A stretch of 45,583 nucleotides of DNA, taken from an uncultured Lachnospiraceae bacterium (GTDB taxonomy: Bacteria; Bacillota; Clostridia; Lachnospirales; Lachnospiraceae). Numbering within the stretch: the stretch's first letter is position 1; every line of letters begins with the position of its first letter. Below are positions 1 through 9,400 of the stretch, piece by piece. The stretch spans positions 1 to 45,583 of the forward strand of contig CAJUIP010000028.1 in NCBI GenBank assembly GCA_910586315.1, in the 5' to 3' direction. A program made the position numbers and the translations under genes. The notes under the pieces are model-generated. The model had not been told where the DNA came from. It saw only the letters and a list, made by a program, of their open reading frames with translations, and made no database searches.

Positions 1-79
1 CTTCCTCCGCCTTGCAGACTGAAAATTCATTCTGCGTCATTTAGCTGAAAGTAATCGAGCCAGCACACTAATACTAACG

Positions 80-108
80 AGTATGGCAATTTTTTCTTGA
101 TATGTCAA
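80..108 (-). promoter_or_regulatory. Candidate promoter downstream of valS
   Basis: On the minus strand a perfect TTGACA (103-108) is followed after 17 bp by CATACT (80-85), 4 of 6 matches to the -10 consensus. The short dyad ATACT-AACG-AGTAT overlaps the -10. It points out of the window towards whatever follows valS. The rest of 1-168 shows no gene. Confidence 0.35.
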
Positions 109-168
109 ATGATTCTTGAAATAAGTTACAACACACGGCCATTAAAAATCTCTACGCAGCCCCGGCCT

Positions 169-2820
169 CTACTTTCCAAGCTGATTTAAACGTTCCTTCA
201 CCTGTTCCATCATCTGCGTGTACTTTAAAAGCTTTGCCTTCTCCTCATCAATCTTTGCCTGAGGAGCCTTACTTACAAACTTTTCATTATTTAACATTCC
301 GTTTACACGGGCCAGCTCCTTTGTCAGACGTTCTTCCTCTTTCTTCAGGCGTTCTGTCTCCTTCTCAATATCCACCAGCTCTGCAAAAGGCATGTAGATG
401 GCCGCATTGGGAATCACTGCGGAAACGGCATCCTCGCCAATTCCTGTCCTGTCCCTTTGAATGATTACCTCACTGGCAGCGCCGAGAGTTGCAAAGAACA
501 CCCTGCTGTGGTCAAAGATGCGGCAAAGCTCCTCGCTTTCAGACACAACAAATACTTTTGCCTTCTTGCTGGGCGGAACATTCATGGAAGAACGCACATT
601 CCGGATAGCACGAACGGCTTCCTTGATGGTTTCAACGGCATGCTCCTCCTCTGCAAAATCCCACTCTGCCTTATACTCTGGCCAGCTGGAAACCATGATG
701 GACGGCTCCTCCTCCTGCAGATTACAGAATATCTCCTCAGAGATAAAGGGCATAAAAGGATGGAGCAGTTTCAGGGAGTTAATCAGCACATTCTTTAAAG
801 TCCAGAGGGCCGCCGCCTTGGTGGTGTCCTCATCATTCCAAAGGCGCGGCTTCACCATCTCAATGTACCAGTCGCAGAATTCCTCCCAGATAAAATCATA
901 TACCTTCTGAAGCGCAATTCCCAGCTCATATTTGTCCATGTTCTCCGTAACTTCCTTCGCCAGGTCATTGACCTTGGAAAGAATCCATTTATCCGCCATA
1001 GTAAGCGCAGAAAGGTCCACGTCATGAACCGGCGCCTTTTCCATGTTCATCATAATAAAGCGGCTGGCGTTCCATACCTTATTGGCAAAGTTTCTGCTGG
1101 CCTCCACCCTCTCCCAGTAGAAACGCATGTCATTTCCAGGCGCGTTCCCCGTCATTAAGGTCATGCGGAGGGCGTCCGCGCCGTATTTGTCAATGACCTC
1201 CAGCGGGTCAATGCCGTTTCCTAAGGACTTGCTCATTTTCCGTCCCTGGGAATCACGAACCAGCCCGTGAATCAGCACGGTATGGAACGGGCACTCCCCG
1301 GTCTGCTCAATGCCGGAAAATACCATGCGGATAACCCAGAAAAAGATAATATCATATCCGGTCACCAGCACATCGGTGGGATAAAAATATTCTAATTCTT
1401 TTGTTTTTTCCGGCCACCCAAGGGTCGAGAAGGGCCACAAAGCAGAGGAGAACCAGGTATCCAGCGTGTCCTCGTCCTGTTTTAAGCGGGTGCAGCCGCA
1501 TTTGGGGCATTTTTCCGGCATACTCTTGGAAACGGTCATTTCACCGCACTCCTCACAGTAGTAAGCCGGGATCCTGTGGCCCCACCAGAGCTGTCTGGAA
1601 ATACACCAGTCGCGGATTCCCTCCAGCCAGTGAAGATACGTTTTCCCAAAGCTCTCGGGAACAAATTTCAGCTGTCCGTTCTTTAACGCTTCGATGGCCG
1701 GCTTTGCCATTTCATCCATCTTTACAAACCATTGTGGCTTTACCATGGGTTCCACGGTGGTTTTGCAGCGGTCATGGATGCCGACATTATGGGAATGGGG
1801 AACCACTTTTACCAGAAGGCCCTGTTCCTTTAAATCCTCCACCATGGCCTTCCTGGCCTCATAGCGGTCCATGCCGAAATATTTTCCCGGTACGTTTATG
1901 GTCGCGTCATCGTTCATGATGCAGATTTCTTCCAGGCTGTGGCGTTTTCCAACCTCGAAGTCATTGGGGTCATGGGCCGGGGTAATCTTTACGCATCCTG
2001 TTCCAAATTCCTTATCCACATACGCATCGGCAACCACCGGAATCTCCCGGTCCGTGAGCGGAAGCTTAAGCATCTTTCCAATCAGGTCTTGATACCGCTC
2101 GTCTTCCGGATTTACGGCAACGGCCGTATCTCCCAGAAGCGTTTCCGGTCTCGTCGTAGCGATTTCCACAAAGCGACCCTCTTCTCCCACGATGGGGTAA
2201 TTGATATGCCAGAAGAAGCCGTCCTGCTCCTCATGCAGCACCTCCGCATCGGAAATAGAGGTCTGGCACACGGGACACCAGTTGATGATTCTGGAGCCCT
2301 TGTAAATATATCCCTTCTCATACAGCCTCGTAAACACTTCCATAACCGCATCGGAGCAGCCCTCGTCCATGGTAAAACGCTCTCTGTCCCAGTCAGCGGA
2401 GGAACCCATCTTATGAAGCTGGGTAATGATTCTTGCGCCGTACTCCTCCTTCCACTTCCAGGCCTCCTTTAAAAAGCCCTCACGCCCCAGGTCACTTTTT
2501 TCTATTCCTTCCTTTTTCAGCTTGTCGATGACTTTAACCTCTGTGGCAATGGCCGCGTGGTCTGTTCCGGGCTGCCACAGCGCCTCATATCCCTGCATCC
2601 TCTTGTAACGGATCAAAATATCCTGCATGGTATTATCCAGGGCATGTCCCATGTGAAGCTGTCCTGTGATGTTAGGCGGCGGCATGACAATAGTAAAGGG
2701 CTTCTTCCCCTCTCTCTTTCCTCTTTCCGCATCGGCGTGGAAATACTTATTATTCAGCCATTTTTGGTACAGGCGCTCCTCAATATCCGCCGGATTGTAG
2801 GTTTTTTCCAGTTCTTTCAT
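169..2820 (-). CDS. valS: Valine--tRNA ligase
   Basis: Class I aminoacyl-tRNA synthetase that charges tRNA-Val with valine in the cytoplasm. The 883-residue length is normal for the family. The HIGH-type motif appears as HMGH at residues 56-59 after PPPNITG. The catalytic KMSKS loop is present as GRKMSKSLGN in the second half, and the typical C-terminal coiled coil (about 815-875, rich in E, K and L) closes the protein. The start ATG is preceded by AAGGAGA. It is the last gene after a GNAT gene and a DUF6472-like gene, with a 188-nt gap. A T-box leader lies upstream of that trio and none lies directly before valS, so I infer that valS is read from the T-box promoter and induced by uncharged tRNA-Val. 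Confidence 0.97.
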   Translation of the reverse strand: MKELEKTYNPADIEERLYQKWLNNKYFHADAERGKREGKKPFTIVMPPPNITGQLHMGHALDNTMQDILIRYKRMQGYEALWQPGTDHAAIATEVKVIDKLKKEGIEKSDLGREGFLKEAWKWKEEYGARIITQLHKMGSSADWDRERFTMDEGCSDAVMEVFTRLYEKGYIYKGSRIINWCPVCQTSISDAEVLHEEQDGFFWHINYPIVGEEGRFVEIATTRPETLLGDTAVAVNPEDERYQDLIGKMLKLPLTDREIPVVADAYVDKEFGTGCVKITPAHDPNDFEVGKRHSLEEICIMNDDATINVPGKYFGMDRYEARKAMVEDLKEQGLLVKVVPHSHNVGIHDRCKTTVEPMVKPQWFVKMDEMAKPAIEALKNGQLKFVPESFGKTYLHWLEGIRDWCISRQLWWGHRIPAYYCEECGEMTVSKSMPEKCPKCGCTRLKQDEDTLDTWFSSALWPFSTLGWPEKTKELEYFYPTDVLVTGYDIIFFWVIRMVFSGIEQTGECPFHTVLIHGLVRDSQGRKMSKSLGNGIDPLEVIDKYGADALRMTLMTGNAPGNDMRFYWERVEASRNFANKVWNASRFIMMNMEKAPVHDVDLSALTMADKWILSKVNDLAKEVTENMDKYELGIALQKVYDFIWEEFCDWYIEMVKPRLWNDEDTTKAAALWTLKNVLINSLKLLHPFMPFISEEIFCNLQEEEPSIMVSSWPEYKAEWDFAEEEHAVETIKEAVRAIRNVRSSMNVPPSKKAKVFVVSESEELCRIFDHSRVFFATLGAASEVIIQRDRTGIGEDAVSAVIPNAAIYMPFAELVDIEKETERLKKEEERLTKELARVNGMLNNEKFVSKAPQAKIDEEKAKLLKYTQMMEQVKERLNQLGK

Positions 2821-3008
2821 AATTATTCTCTCCTTCTATTCTCTTTCTGTAACCATCACAGCAACAGTTCTGGTAAATTAACGTAGTCTTTACAAGCGTG
2901 CTTCCCGCGCCTCCCGCGCGAACACGAAACGAGCCAGGCAGGCAATCATCTTGAACCAATTATCGTGTTCCCCTCGTTTCCCGTACGCAAACGAAACGGC
3001 CGCAGGCG
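2821..3008. other. Intergenic gap upstream of valS with short inverted motifs
   Basis: No gene or T-box is seen here. The words GAACACGA and GAAACGAG occur overlapping near 2920-2935. Their reverse complements TCGTGTTC and CTCGTTTC occur near 2963-2980, but in swapped order, so two alternative stems of 8 bp are possible. Neither is followed by a clear T-run on the minus strand, so read-through from the upstream genes into valS remains likely. Confidence 0.4.
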
Positions 3009-3206
3009 TCACATCTGCTTTCTCACGATCCGGTATTCATCGTCCGGCTGATAAAGGGGGCAGGAAAACTCCGTCCCCGCAAGGAACGCAGACATCTCAT
3101 CCTCATCCAGATCTGCCTCGCAGACATAATATTCGTACGCTTCCTCATATGCATAAAAGGCGCAGCTCTCACAGCTCCCCGTCTTCTTTTGTTTCTTTTT
3201 ATCCAT
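3009..3206 (-). CDS. Small Cys-rich protein, DUF6472-like
   Basis: A 65-residue protein starting MDKKKQKKTG. Four cysteines (C12, C15, C29, C49) in a CxxC...C...C arrangement suggest a small metal-binding fold. The acidic LDEDEM segment, the C-P near residue 49 and the DEYRIVRKQ tail match what I remember of the DUF6472 family, common in Clostridia and of unknown function. A longer open frame starts upstream, but this ATG fits family length. Its start overlaps the end of the acetyltransferase gene by 8 nt, which suggests translational coupling. Function is unknown. Confidence 0.75.
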   Translation of the reverse strand: MDKKKQKKTGSCESCAFYAYEEAYEYYVCEADLDEDEMSAFLAGTEFSCPLYQPDDEYRIVRKQM

Positions 3207-3714
3207 GGTCCACCGCTTCCATTTCATATCCGTCATAGACGACCCCATCATAATTGACGTATTCCGCCACAAAGGCGGTTTCCGTAAATCCCACAGTCTC
3301 ATAGCAGGCCTTTGCCTGGGGATTATTCTTAAAAACGCCCAGAGTCACTTTTTTCATTCCCAGGATCCGGAACGCATACCAAAGAGCCTGTCTCATCATC
3401 TCTTTTCCGCATCCCCTTCCCCTGGCCCTCGGATCCACCACAATGAATCCCATCCGGATGGTCCCTGTTTCATAATCGGCAAGACGCATCAGAAAATGTC
3501 CCACCGGCTTTCCTCTTTCGTCCAAGGCTGTCATAAGCCATCCGCTGTCCTCCCTGAGACACCACAGACTGAAATATCCATCCAGCTGTTCAATGGAAAG
3601 GGGATATTCGAACTTATTGCAGCTCCACTTAATAAAAGCTTCCTCATCAGCATCTTTCCACCATTCCAAAAGACTCCATGCGTCTGACGGCTTATAGGGC
3701 CTTAACCGTATCAT
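3199..3714 (-). CDS. GNAT family N-acetyltransferase
   Basis: A 171-residue protein of the Gcn5-related acetyltransferase fold, which transfers an acetyl group from acetyl-CoA to an amine. The acetyl-CoA pyrophosphate loop is visible as ARGRGCGKEMM in the middle, after the strand GFIVVD, followed by the LGVFKNNPQAKACYETVGF segment typical of motif B. The substrate cannot be read from sequence. The open frame extends further upstream, but that part runs through the T-box terminator. The ATG chosen has AGGAAAGGAGAG before it. This is the first gene after the T-box leader, overlaps the DUF6472-like gene and is followed by valS. Confidence 0.9.
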   Translation of the reverse strand: MIRLRPYKPSDAWSLLEWWKDADEEAFIKWSCNKFEYPLSIEQLDGYFSLWCLREDSGWLMTALDERGKPVGHFLMRLADYETGTIRMGFIVVDPRARGRGCGKEMMRQALWYAFRILGMKKVTLGVFKNNPQAKACYETVGFTETAFVAEYVNYDGVVYDGYEMEAVDHG

Positions 3715-3847
3715 ATGCTCTCTCCTTTCCTCCGTGATTCTATCCCCTTCCTTCCCGGGCAAAGAGCCACAGAAAATAACAAAACATGTGCTCTTTGGCG
3801 CACACCCGCGCCGGAGCAGGCGGGAAAGCAGCCTCACCGTGTACATC

Positions 3848-3880
3848 AAAAACGCCCTCTGCATCCTGCTGCAAAGGGCG
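3848..3880 (-). terminator. T-box regulated intrinsic terminator
   Basis: On the minus strand CGCCCT...GC pairs with GC...AGGGCG around an 8-nt loop and is followed by TTTTT. Its 5' arm starts just after the T-box motif, so it is mutually exclusive with the antiterminator. Confidence 0.85.
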
Positions 3881-4102
3881 AAATTCCGCGTTACCACCTT
3901 TATTCACTGCCGGGTTCTCCGACAGCAATCTCCACGGCTTTTAACGGACTCCATCCGGGAGCAGCTATCTTTTATTTTCACTGCTCCGGCTCCAAAGCTA
4001 CCTTCCGCCCAATATGCTCCCAAACTGCCTTTCAGCCTCCGGACAGTTCTCTCTGTTGGTATAAGGGACGTACTCCTCTTTTTCTCAGCCTTTTTTGTAT
4101 TG
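3848..4102 (-). promoter_or_regulatory. T-box riboswitch leader, probably valine-specific
   Basis: The diagnostic T-box sequence lies on the minus strand at 3884-3902 (AAAGGTGGTAACGCGGAA). Stem I elements upstream include an AGTA motif in GAGGAGTACGT and an AGAGA...GGCTGAAAG distal part. The specifier side reads GGAAGGTAGC; the triplet GTA (3999-4001) is a valine codon, and the overlapping GGT would be glycine. The presence of valS in the operon favours valine. Uncharged tRNA would favour the antiterminator over the terminator at 3848-3880. Confidence 0.9.
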
Positions 4103-4108
4103 TATTTA

Positions 4109-4137
4109 ATAATAGTAGAAAGCAGGGCAGTTGTCAA
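4109..4137 (-). promoter_or_regulatory. Sigma-A-type promoter of the T-box operon
   Basis: A perfect TTGACA (4132-4137), a 17-bp spacer and TATTAT (4109-4114) on the minus strand. Transcription would begin near 4102, giving a leader of about 390 nt before the acetyltransferase start, which is the expected size for a T-box leader. Confidence 0.85.
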
Positions 4138-4192
4138 GGGGGCGAAGACATAAACATCAGCCAAACATTAGCCAAAACATCGCGGGGGGATA

Positions 4193-4376
4193 TTTTCTTG
4201 CCTGTTAAAACGGTTAAAGGGATGCAAGAAAAGAGACTGTTGTAACGCTGTACTGGCGGGTATCTTCTTGCCCGCGGCACGCGGGCAAGAAGCATCGGGC
4301 ATCCGCCCGATGGGAAAAACCGGATGAAAATTGGCTTACAAGCAAGCTTGACGCCTATTTTCTTCCGGTTTTTCCC
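4193..4376. repeat. Hairpin-rich intergenic repeat, REP/MITE-like
   Basis: Four consecutive perfect inverted repeats lie here: TTTTCTTGC/GCAAGAAAA (4193-4201 with 4224-4232); CTTGCCCGCG/CGCGGGCAAG around a 3-nt loop (4267-4276 with 4280-4289); CATCGGGC/GCCCGATG (4293-4300 with 4305-4312); and GGGAAAAACCGG/CCGGTTTTTCCC (4312-4323 with 4365-4376). The reverse complement of the middle part resembles 17718-17800. The last hairpin lies 18 nt beyond the TPR gene stop and may also act as its terminator. No gene is seen between 4138 and 4394. Confidence 0.7.
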
Positions 4377-4394
4377 GCCCTGCGGATTGCTACG

Positions 4395-5207
4395 TTATAT
4401 CATCCTCCGGTACTCAAGTTTCCAGCGGTTTAGTAACTCTCCGGCTCCTGAAATCCGTTTAACGGGGTCTTTATCAAATACCTGGGATACCTTTTTAACG
4501 GAATCTGCTTCCTTCGCCGCCGTAAGGGCATCCGCTGCTTCCTGATCCCAGAGCCCTTTGTCCTCCTCCTTAAGAAGTTCGCGGTAATGGTCCTTCATGG
4601 TAAGCTCTGGCTCCATTTTTGACAGGAAATACATCCGCTTTAAATATTCCTTTTCCGGCTTTTCATTCCACGCACAGTCATAGGCATGCATAGCCTTCTG
4701 GTAACAGAACAGCTTCGCATAGCAGGCCGCAATATTATTCCAGATTTTCCCCTTGAACTCAGCTGGATAGTTTTTCTCCCTGGCGGACTCCAGAATCTTC
4801 TCATACATAGCCACGGCTTTTCCGTAAAGTCCCAGCGCATAAAAATAATCGGCTCTCCGTTTCCTGTATTCCCCCGCCGAAAGTTTTCTTAAATTAGATA
4901 CCTCCTGACGGTATCTGGTCTGTTCCTGCTGAGAGTAGTAGGCACAGTCCTGAAGAATTAAAAACAGAAGCTCATCCGAGGCCCCCCGGTTTTCCGTCCA
5001 TTTGGCAATCCGCTCCGCGAGAAAGGGCATCCGCAGCTCGCTTTGCAAAAATGCCACCAGATTCTCGTCCACAAAATCCTCCATCACCAAAAGAGGATGA
5101 TGGTATATGACATAGCAAAGCTCCTGAGAGGAGTGGATATGAATTCCCAGTTCTTCAATAAAAAACGGCGATGTAACCGGCTCCTGTCTGCAAAGAATCA
5201 GACTCAT
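4395..5207 (-). CDS. TPR-like helical protein of unknown function
   Basis: A 270-residue soluble protein. Residues about 115-195 contain helical pairs with the TPR pattern (YFYALGLYGKAVAMYEKIL, then IWNNIAACYAKLFCYQKAMHAYD), so it is likely a protein-protein adaptor. The N-terminal 110 residues resemble no family I know. Its ATG overlaps the DUF5716 stop codon as ATGA, and its ribosome binding site AGGAGGTG lies inside that gene, so translation is coupled. Together with DUF5716 and DUF5717 it forms a three-gene operon. I infer that it works with the Hsp70/actin-like protein encoded directly before it. Confidence 0.85.
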   Translation of the reverse strand: MSLILCRQEPVTSPFFIEELGIHIHSSQELCYVIYHHPLLVMEDFVDENLVAFLQSELRMPFLAERIAKWTENRGASDELLFLILQDCAYYSQQEQTRYRQEVSNLRKLSAGEYRKRRADYFYALGLYGKAVAMYEKILESAREKNYPAEFKGKIWNNIAACYAKLFCYQKAMHAYDCAWNEKPEKEYLKRMYFLSKMEPELTMKDHYRELLKEEDKGLWDQEAADALTAAKEADSVKKVSQVFDKDPVKRISGAGELLNRWKLEYRRMI

Positions 5208-6430
5208 ACCCTCACCTCCTGACGGATTTCAGCATCCGTTTTGGGAAACAGTTCTCCAAATCCCCGGTCCACGATTTTTAACGCCATGGTTTTCTCATCC
5301 AGAAATCCGGCGGCAATACGGACCCTTGTGGTCTTATTGGGCCGCTCTGGAAAATTCTCCAGCGGAATTTTCACGGTCCGTTTCTGCTTGGCATCCTGGT
5401 GGGGGATAATGGTAAGTTCAATGTAATCCTGATTGTCCAGAATCACTTCCAGCACGCTTCTGGCCTCATACCAGCTCTCTCCCGCGGACGCCAGGGCAAT
5501 CTGGACCTTTGTATCCCGCTTCATGACCTCCATGGTTATGGTGGATCGAAGCTTTCCCTCGCACAGGCATACGAACGGATACGAGGTTTGTTCCTGAAGG
5601 TAATCGTCAGCCTTTAAGGCAGCGCCCCTGGCAAACAGGGCCGGCTCCACGAACACCCGCCTTCGGTTGCAGACCTGCTTCATGAAATCCGGCGCCCAGT
5701 CGGTCCTTGCGAATCCCTTGCCTGTAAGGAAAATAGAAGAAAACAGCTTTTTCTGGAGCATCCTCTCCCCGCAGGCGCAGAGGATTTTGTCTGCCATCCT
5801 GGCCCCAGAGCCGCTATCCAGCACATTCAGATTAAAGCCCTCATCCAGCTCCTCATACTCAGCCCAGGCAGTCATCTGTCTCGGTCCTCTGGATACTTTA
5901 AGCTCGTAATATCTGAGATCTTCGTCAGACAAAGCAAACATTCCCACCTGGCCGCCCCAGACATCCCTTCTCTGGCTTAACACATAATAAACAAAACATT
6001 CCGTATGGCTGGCAATGTGGACGTTCTCCCTGGGAATACCAAGATACTCCGCACATCCCATGAGAGAATCCATCAGCTTCATTTCCATATTTTTTAATGA
6101 AATGACAATCTGGGGCACGAGAGCCTCCGGATACTCTGCCTTTATCAGATCCAGGACCTTTTCCAGAAACTTTTTGAGCAGATCCTGTCCCTCATATTTC
6201 ACCGGCCCGATGGTGGCCGTCCCGTCCTTCATGGCCAGACTCAAAAGTTTGTCCACCATGACTCCCTCGCCCACCAGCGTATATTTATATGCATCTTCTC
6301 CGACACACCATTCCTCCACAGTCTTTTTCCTGCAAATGACCGTGGGGAGGACCCAGGCCTCCTCACGGCCAAGGACCGCCGCATGGGTATATGTATCACA
6401 AAGATCAATCCCGACAATCAGTTTATCCAT
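5204..6430 (-). CDS. DUF5716 family protein, Hsp70/actin-fold ATPase-like
   Basis: A 408-residue protein. The N-terminus IVGIDLCDTYTHAAVLG matches the phosphate-1 loop of the Hsp70/actin superfamily (GIDLGTTNS in DnaK). A second hallmark is IFLTGKGFA near residue 250, at the place of the adenosine loop. A third is EPALFARGAALKA near residue 290, matching the GAA helix of Hsp70. The C-terminal third is beta-rich, as expected for a substrate-like domain. I recognise the DUF5716 family, found beside DUF5717 in Lachnospiraceae. Function is not known; a chaperone-like or cytoskeletal ATPase is inference. It lies 38 nt after DUF5717 and overlaps the TPR gene by 4 nt. Confidence 0.85.
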   Translation of the reverse strand: MDKLIVGIDLCDTYTHAAVLGREEAWVLPTVICRKKTVEEWCVGEDAYKYTLVGEGVMVDKLLSLAMKDGTATIGPVKYEGQDLLKKFLEKVLDLIKAEYPEALVPQIVISLKNMEMKLMDSLMGCAEYLGIPRENVHIASHTECFVYYVLSQRRDVWGGQVGMFALSDEDLRYYELKVSRGPRQMTAWAEYEELDEGFNLNVLDSGSGARMADKILCACGERMLQKKLFSSIFLTGKGFARTDWAPDFMKQVCNRRRVFVEPALFARGAALKADDYLQEQTSYPFVCLCEGKLRSTITMEVMKRDTKVQIALASAGESWYEARSVLEVILDNQDYIELTIIPHQDAKQKRTVKIPLENFPERPNKTTRVRIAAGFLDEKTMALKIVDRGFGELFPKTDAEIRQEVRV

Positions 6431-6468
6431 CTCGTTCCTCTTTCCCTGTAACAGCTCAGTTCCCCGCT

Positions 6469-9400
6469 CTACATAAGCGGGAACATTTTTTCCACTGCAA
6501 GGCTGTCCGTCACGTATTTTGTCATGGTTTCCTTTAATTTTCCATCATCTTTCATTCCAAGATACAGGCTCATGGAATTCAAAGAAGAAAAACGGTTTCC
6601 TTTATCGCCGGCAGGCACCTCCGTACAGGCAATTTCACCGGACGCTTTTTTCACACGGCTGCCGTCCTCATCCTCGTAAATCTCATATTCCATAATTTCG
6701 CCTTCAAACAGCACCTTCTGCCGCACATATATCCCTTTGTAAACCATCCGCAGCTCTTCCTCATGAAACTCCTCCTCATCCGGCAAAATCCGTATCATAA
6801 GGACGGGCCTTATGCCCGCGGTTCCATGGTACTCGATAATCTCCTTATCCAGCACATCTCCCGGAATGTCCACATAGGGAGCCAGCTTCTTAAAATAAGC
6901 GAATAGCATCCCCTGCCCCGTGAGAACTTCCATACATCTCTTACAGAGAGCCTTTTGCTCCTCCGATAAAGACGGCAGGCCGGAATAAAACCTCGTGAGG
7001 GCAAGAAGATAAATTTCCGGTATTTTCCGCATCTCCGAACTCTGGTTGATGGCCCCCTCCAGATAAGCAAACACCCGGTCTCCGGGAACCATATCTCTTA
7101 AAAAATACCCCACGCACTTTAACGTAAAATATGCCTTCACAATGGAATCACTGGTCTTTTTCCGGCTGGCATAAAAATCAAAGACCTTATCCAGGTGCTT
7201 ATCGCTCCCCGTGAACATAAGCTGGGCCAGAAGCCGCTCCTCCATGTCATAGGTCTCCACATGCTCCCGGACGGCCTGTACCAGAATCCGGTACATCTGA
7301 TCATTGGCCCCGTTATAATGCTCGCAGAGATAGTCAAGAATGACTCCGTCTCCGTGTCCCGCCGCAAACACCCGGTAAGCCAGATGAAGAAGCAGATCAT
7401 CCTCGGCAAAAAGCTTCTGAAGAATCATCTTACTGCAGAGCTTCAAAAGCCTCTTAATGCGGATTTCATCCTCCCCGAATTCCTTAATCATTTCAAAAGC
7501 TTCCACAAAATAATTCTGGGAAATCAGGGTTTCGCAGACCCCCACCCGCTCGCTTCTTGTAAGGCTCTTCTTGTCCAGTCTCAAAAGGTAAGCTCCGCCC
7601 TCCTCGGACATGGCTTCCTCTTCATTTACAACCTGCTTCTTGTAAAAAGAAATAATTCTTGTGAGCATTTTCTGCTGGTACAAAGGCTTGACCGGAAGCC
7701 CGTCCAGAGCCTTCTGAAGGACCATTACCTGTTCTTCGTCAATGTCCTCCTGTTCCATGATCGCAAGGCAGGCCCGCATCTTAAGCATCGGATGATCCGG
7801 AGCCATCTCAAAGCATTTGTCCTCCAGCTCCTTTTCCTCTAAAACAGGTTCCTTTGTGTAGGGGACATCCACATACCGGTTTCCGTACACATCCTGGAAC
7901 ATAATAATACATTCATCAAAAAACAGCGGCACATAGGCCACACCGTCATTTAAAGGATAGGCATCCTCGCCCACCAAAAGGCTGTTGGACACCACCACAT
8001 ATTTCATCGCCGTATCCTCACAGACAATACGGTTGGACTTTAAAATGGCCGGCAATACCCTGGCCACCTGGCCATCAATGATGTCACGATAGATCATATG
8101 CTTGTAAATCACAGCCAGGCGGCTGTTGATTCTGGACTTGAAAAGCTGCTCCATGGCAAACTGTTCCATGGCTCTTTCATATGCCTTGTAAAGCTTATCC
8201 TCCGGGTCCAGGTGTTCCAGCACATTTTTATACAAAACGGAACGGCTGTGGCGGTCCAGATGGCTGTGCTCATAAGAAAAGTATAAGAGTACCTGCTTCG
8301 GCAGCATGTTCTCATAATTCCCCGGAAGAGAATACAAATAGTATTCATAAAGCCTTGTAAGACTGATTTCTTCCTCAATTCCCTTCTCATACCACAAAAA
8401 ACTGCTCTCATTCCGTACATTTCCCTTAATTAACAGGCAGCAGATGGCCGTCAGCATGTCCTTGCCGGGAAATCTCTCATAAAGCGCTGTCAAAGCCCGG
8501 TAATAAAGCCTGTGAAAAAATTTTGCTCCGGATGCCAGAAGAGCCGCCTTCTCTGCCAGAACTTCCCCGATTATCCCGTGATTCGCCCCATAATAAAGCA
8601 CATGGATCTCAAAAGCGTCCATAGACTTTAAAAGCTCCGGATGTTTTTCCAAAAGCCTGCACGCCGCAATATAAAGAAACGGACTGTGGCAGCCGTTCTT
8701 ATACTGGGTTCGGAAGCTCTCATAAAGAGACTCCTCCTCGTCCCAAAGCTCAGGTTCCAGCTTTAACAAAAGCATCTGCAGATAAAAACGTCCCTTTTTA
8801 TTTTCCAGTTTCTTTCTGAGCAGCCTGAGAACTGCGTCCTTCTTCTCCGGATTCGGGTTGGTGCGGTACTGCAGATACTGATAAAAACAGTACAGAGTTC
8901 CCGCCCGCTCCCGATCTGCAACCACCTTTTCAAGGCAGTCGTCCAGACACAGCGCCGCCTGGTCCGCCCGTCCTGCCTCCAGATAAGTCTCCGCCTGCAA
9001 AAGAGTCAAGACAAGGGATTTTCCCTTGGCCCCGCGAATGGCATCCAGTTCCTTCTGTATTTTATTGACCATCAGCGCCTTCTCATAAGCGCCGCTCTCA
9101 TAATCCTCACGCAGCTTCAGATACCGGCAAATTCCGGCCTTGCTGATCTCATGCTCTCTGCCTGTAATGTCCACGGTTGTGTCGCCCATAGCCTCAATCC
9201 GGATTACCGTGTCCCCATGAACCGTCTGAAGGCGGATGGCTCCCAGATTTTTTCCCTGATGCATCCGCTCCGGGTGAATTTTAAACCGCAGCTCATAACG
9301 GTCACCCTCAAAATCTCCCTGTGTAATCACCTTTCTGGGAAGCTCAATGAATTCGCCGTCAGCCTTTACCTCAATATATATGTAGCCCCAGGTGTTTTTT

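Noticed and set aside
2821..3008. A T-box directly upstream of valS
   Set aside because: The conserved GGTGG-AACGCGG core is absent here; it is found only at 3884-3902.
4193..4376. CRISPR array
   Set aside because: The inverted repeats differ from one another and are not regularly spaced direct repeats; no cas genes.
7195..7842. A 215-codon plus-strand frame inside the DUF5717 gene
   Set aside because: The opposite strand encodes a continuous 1192-residue protein; this frame has no family features.
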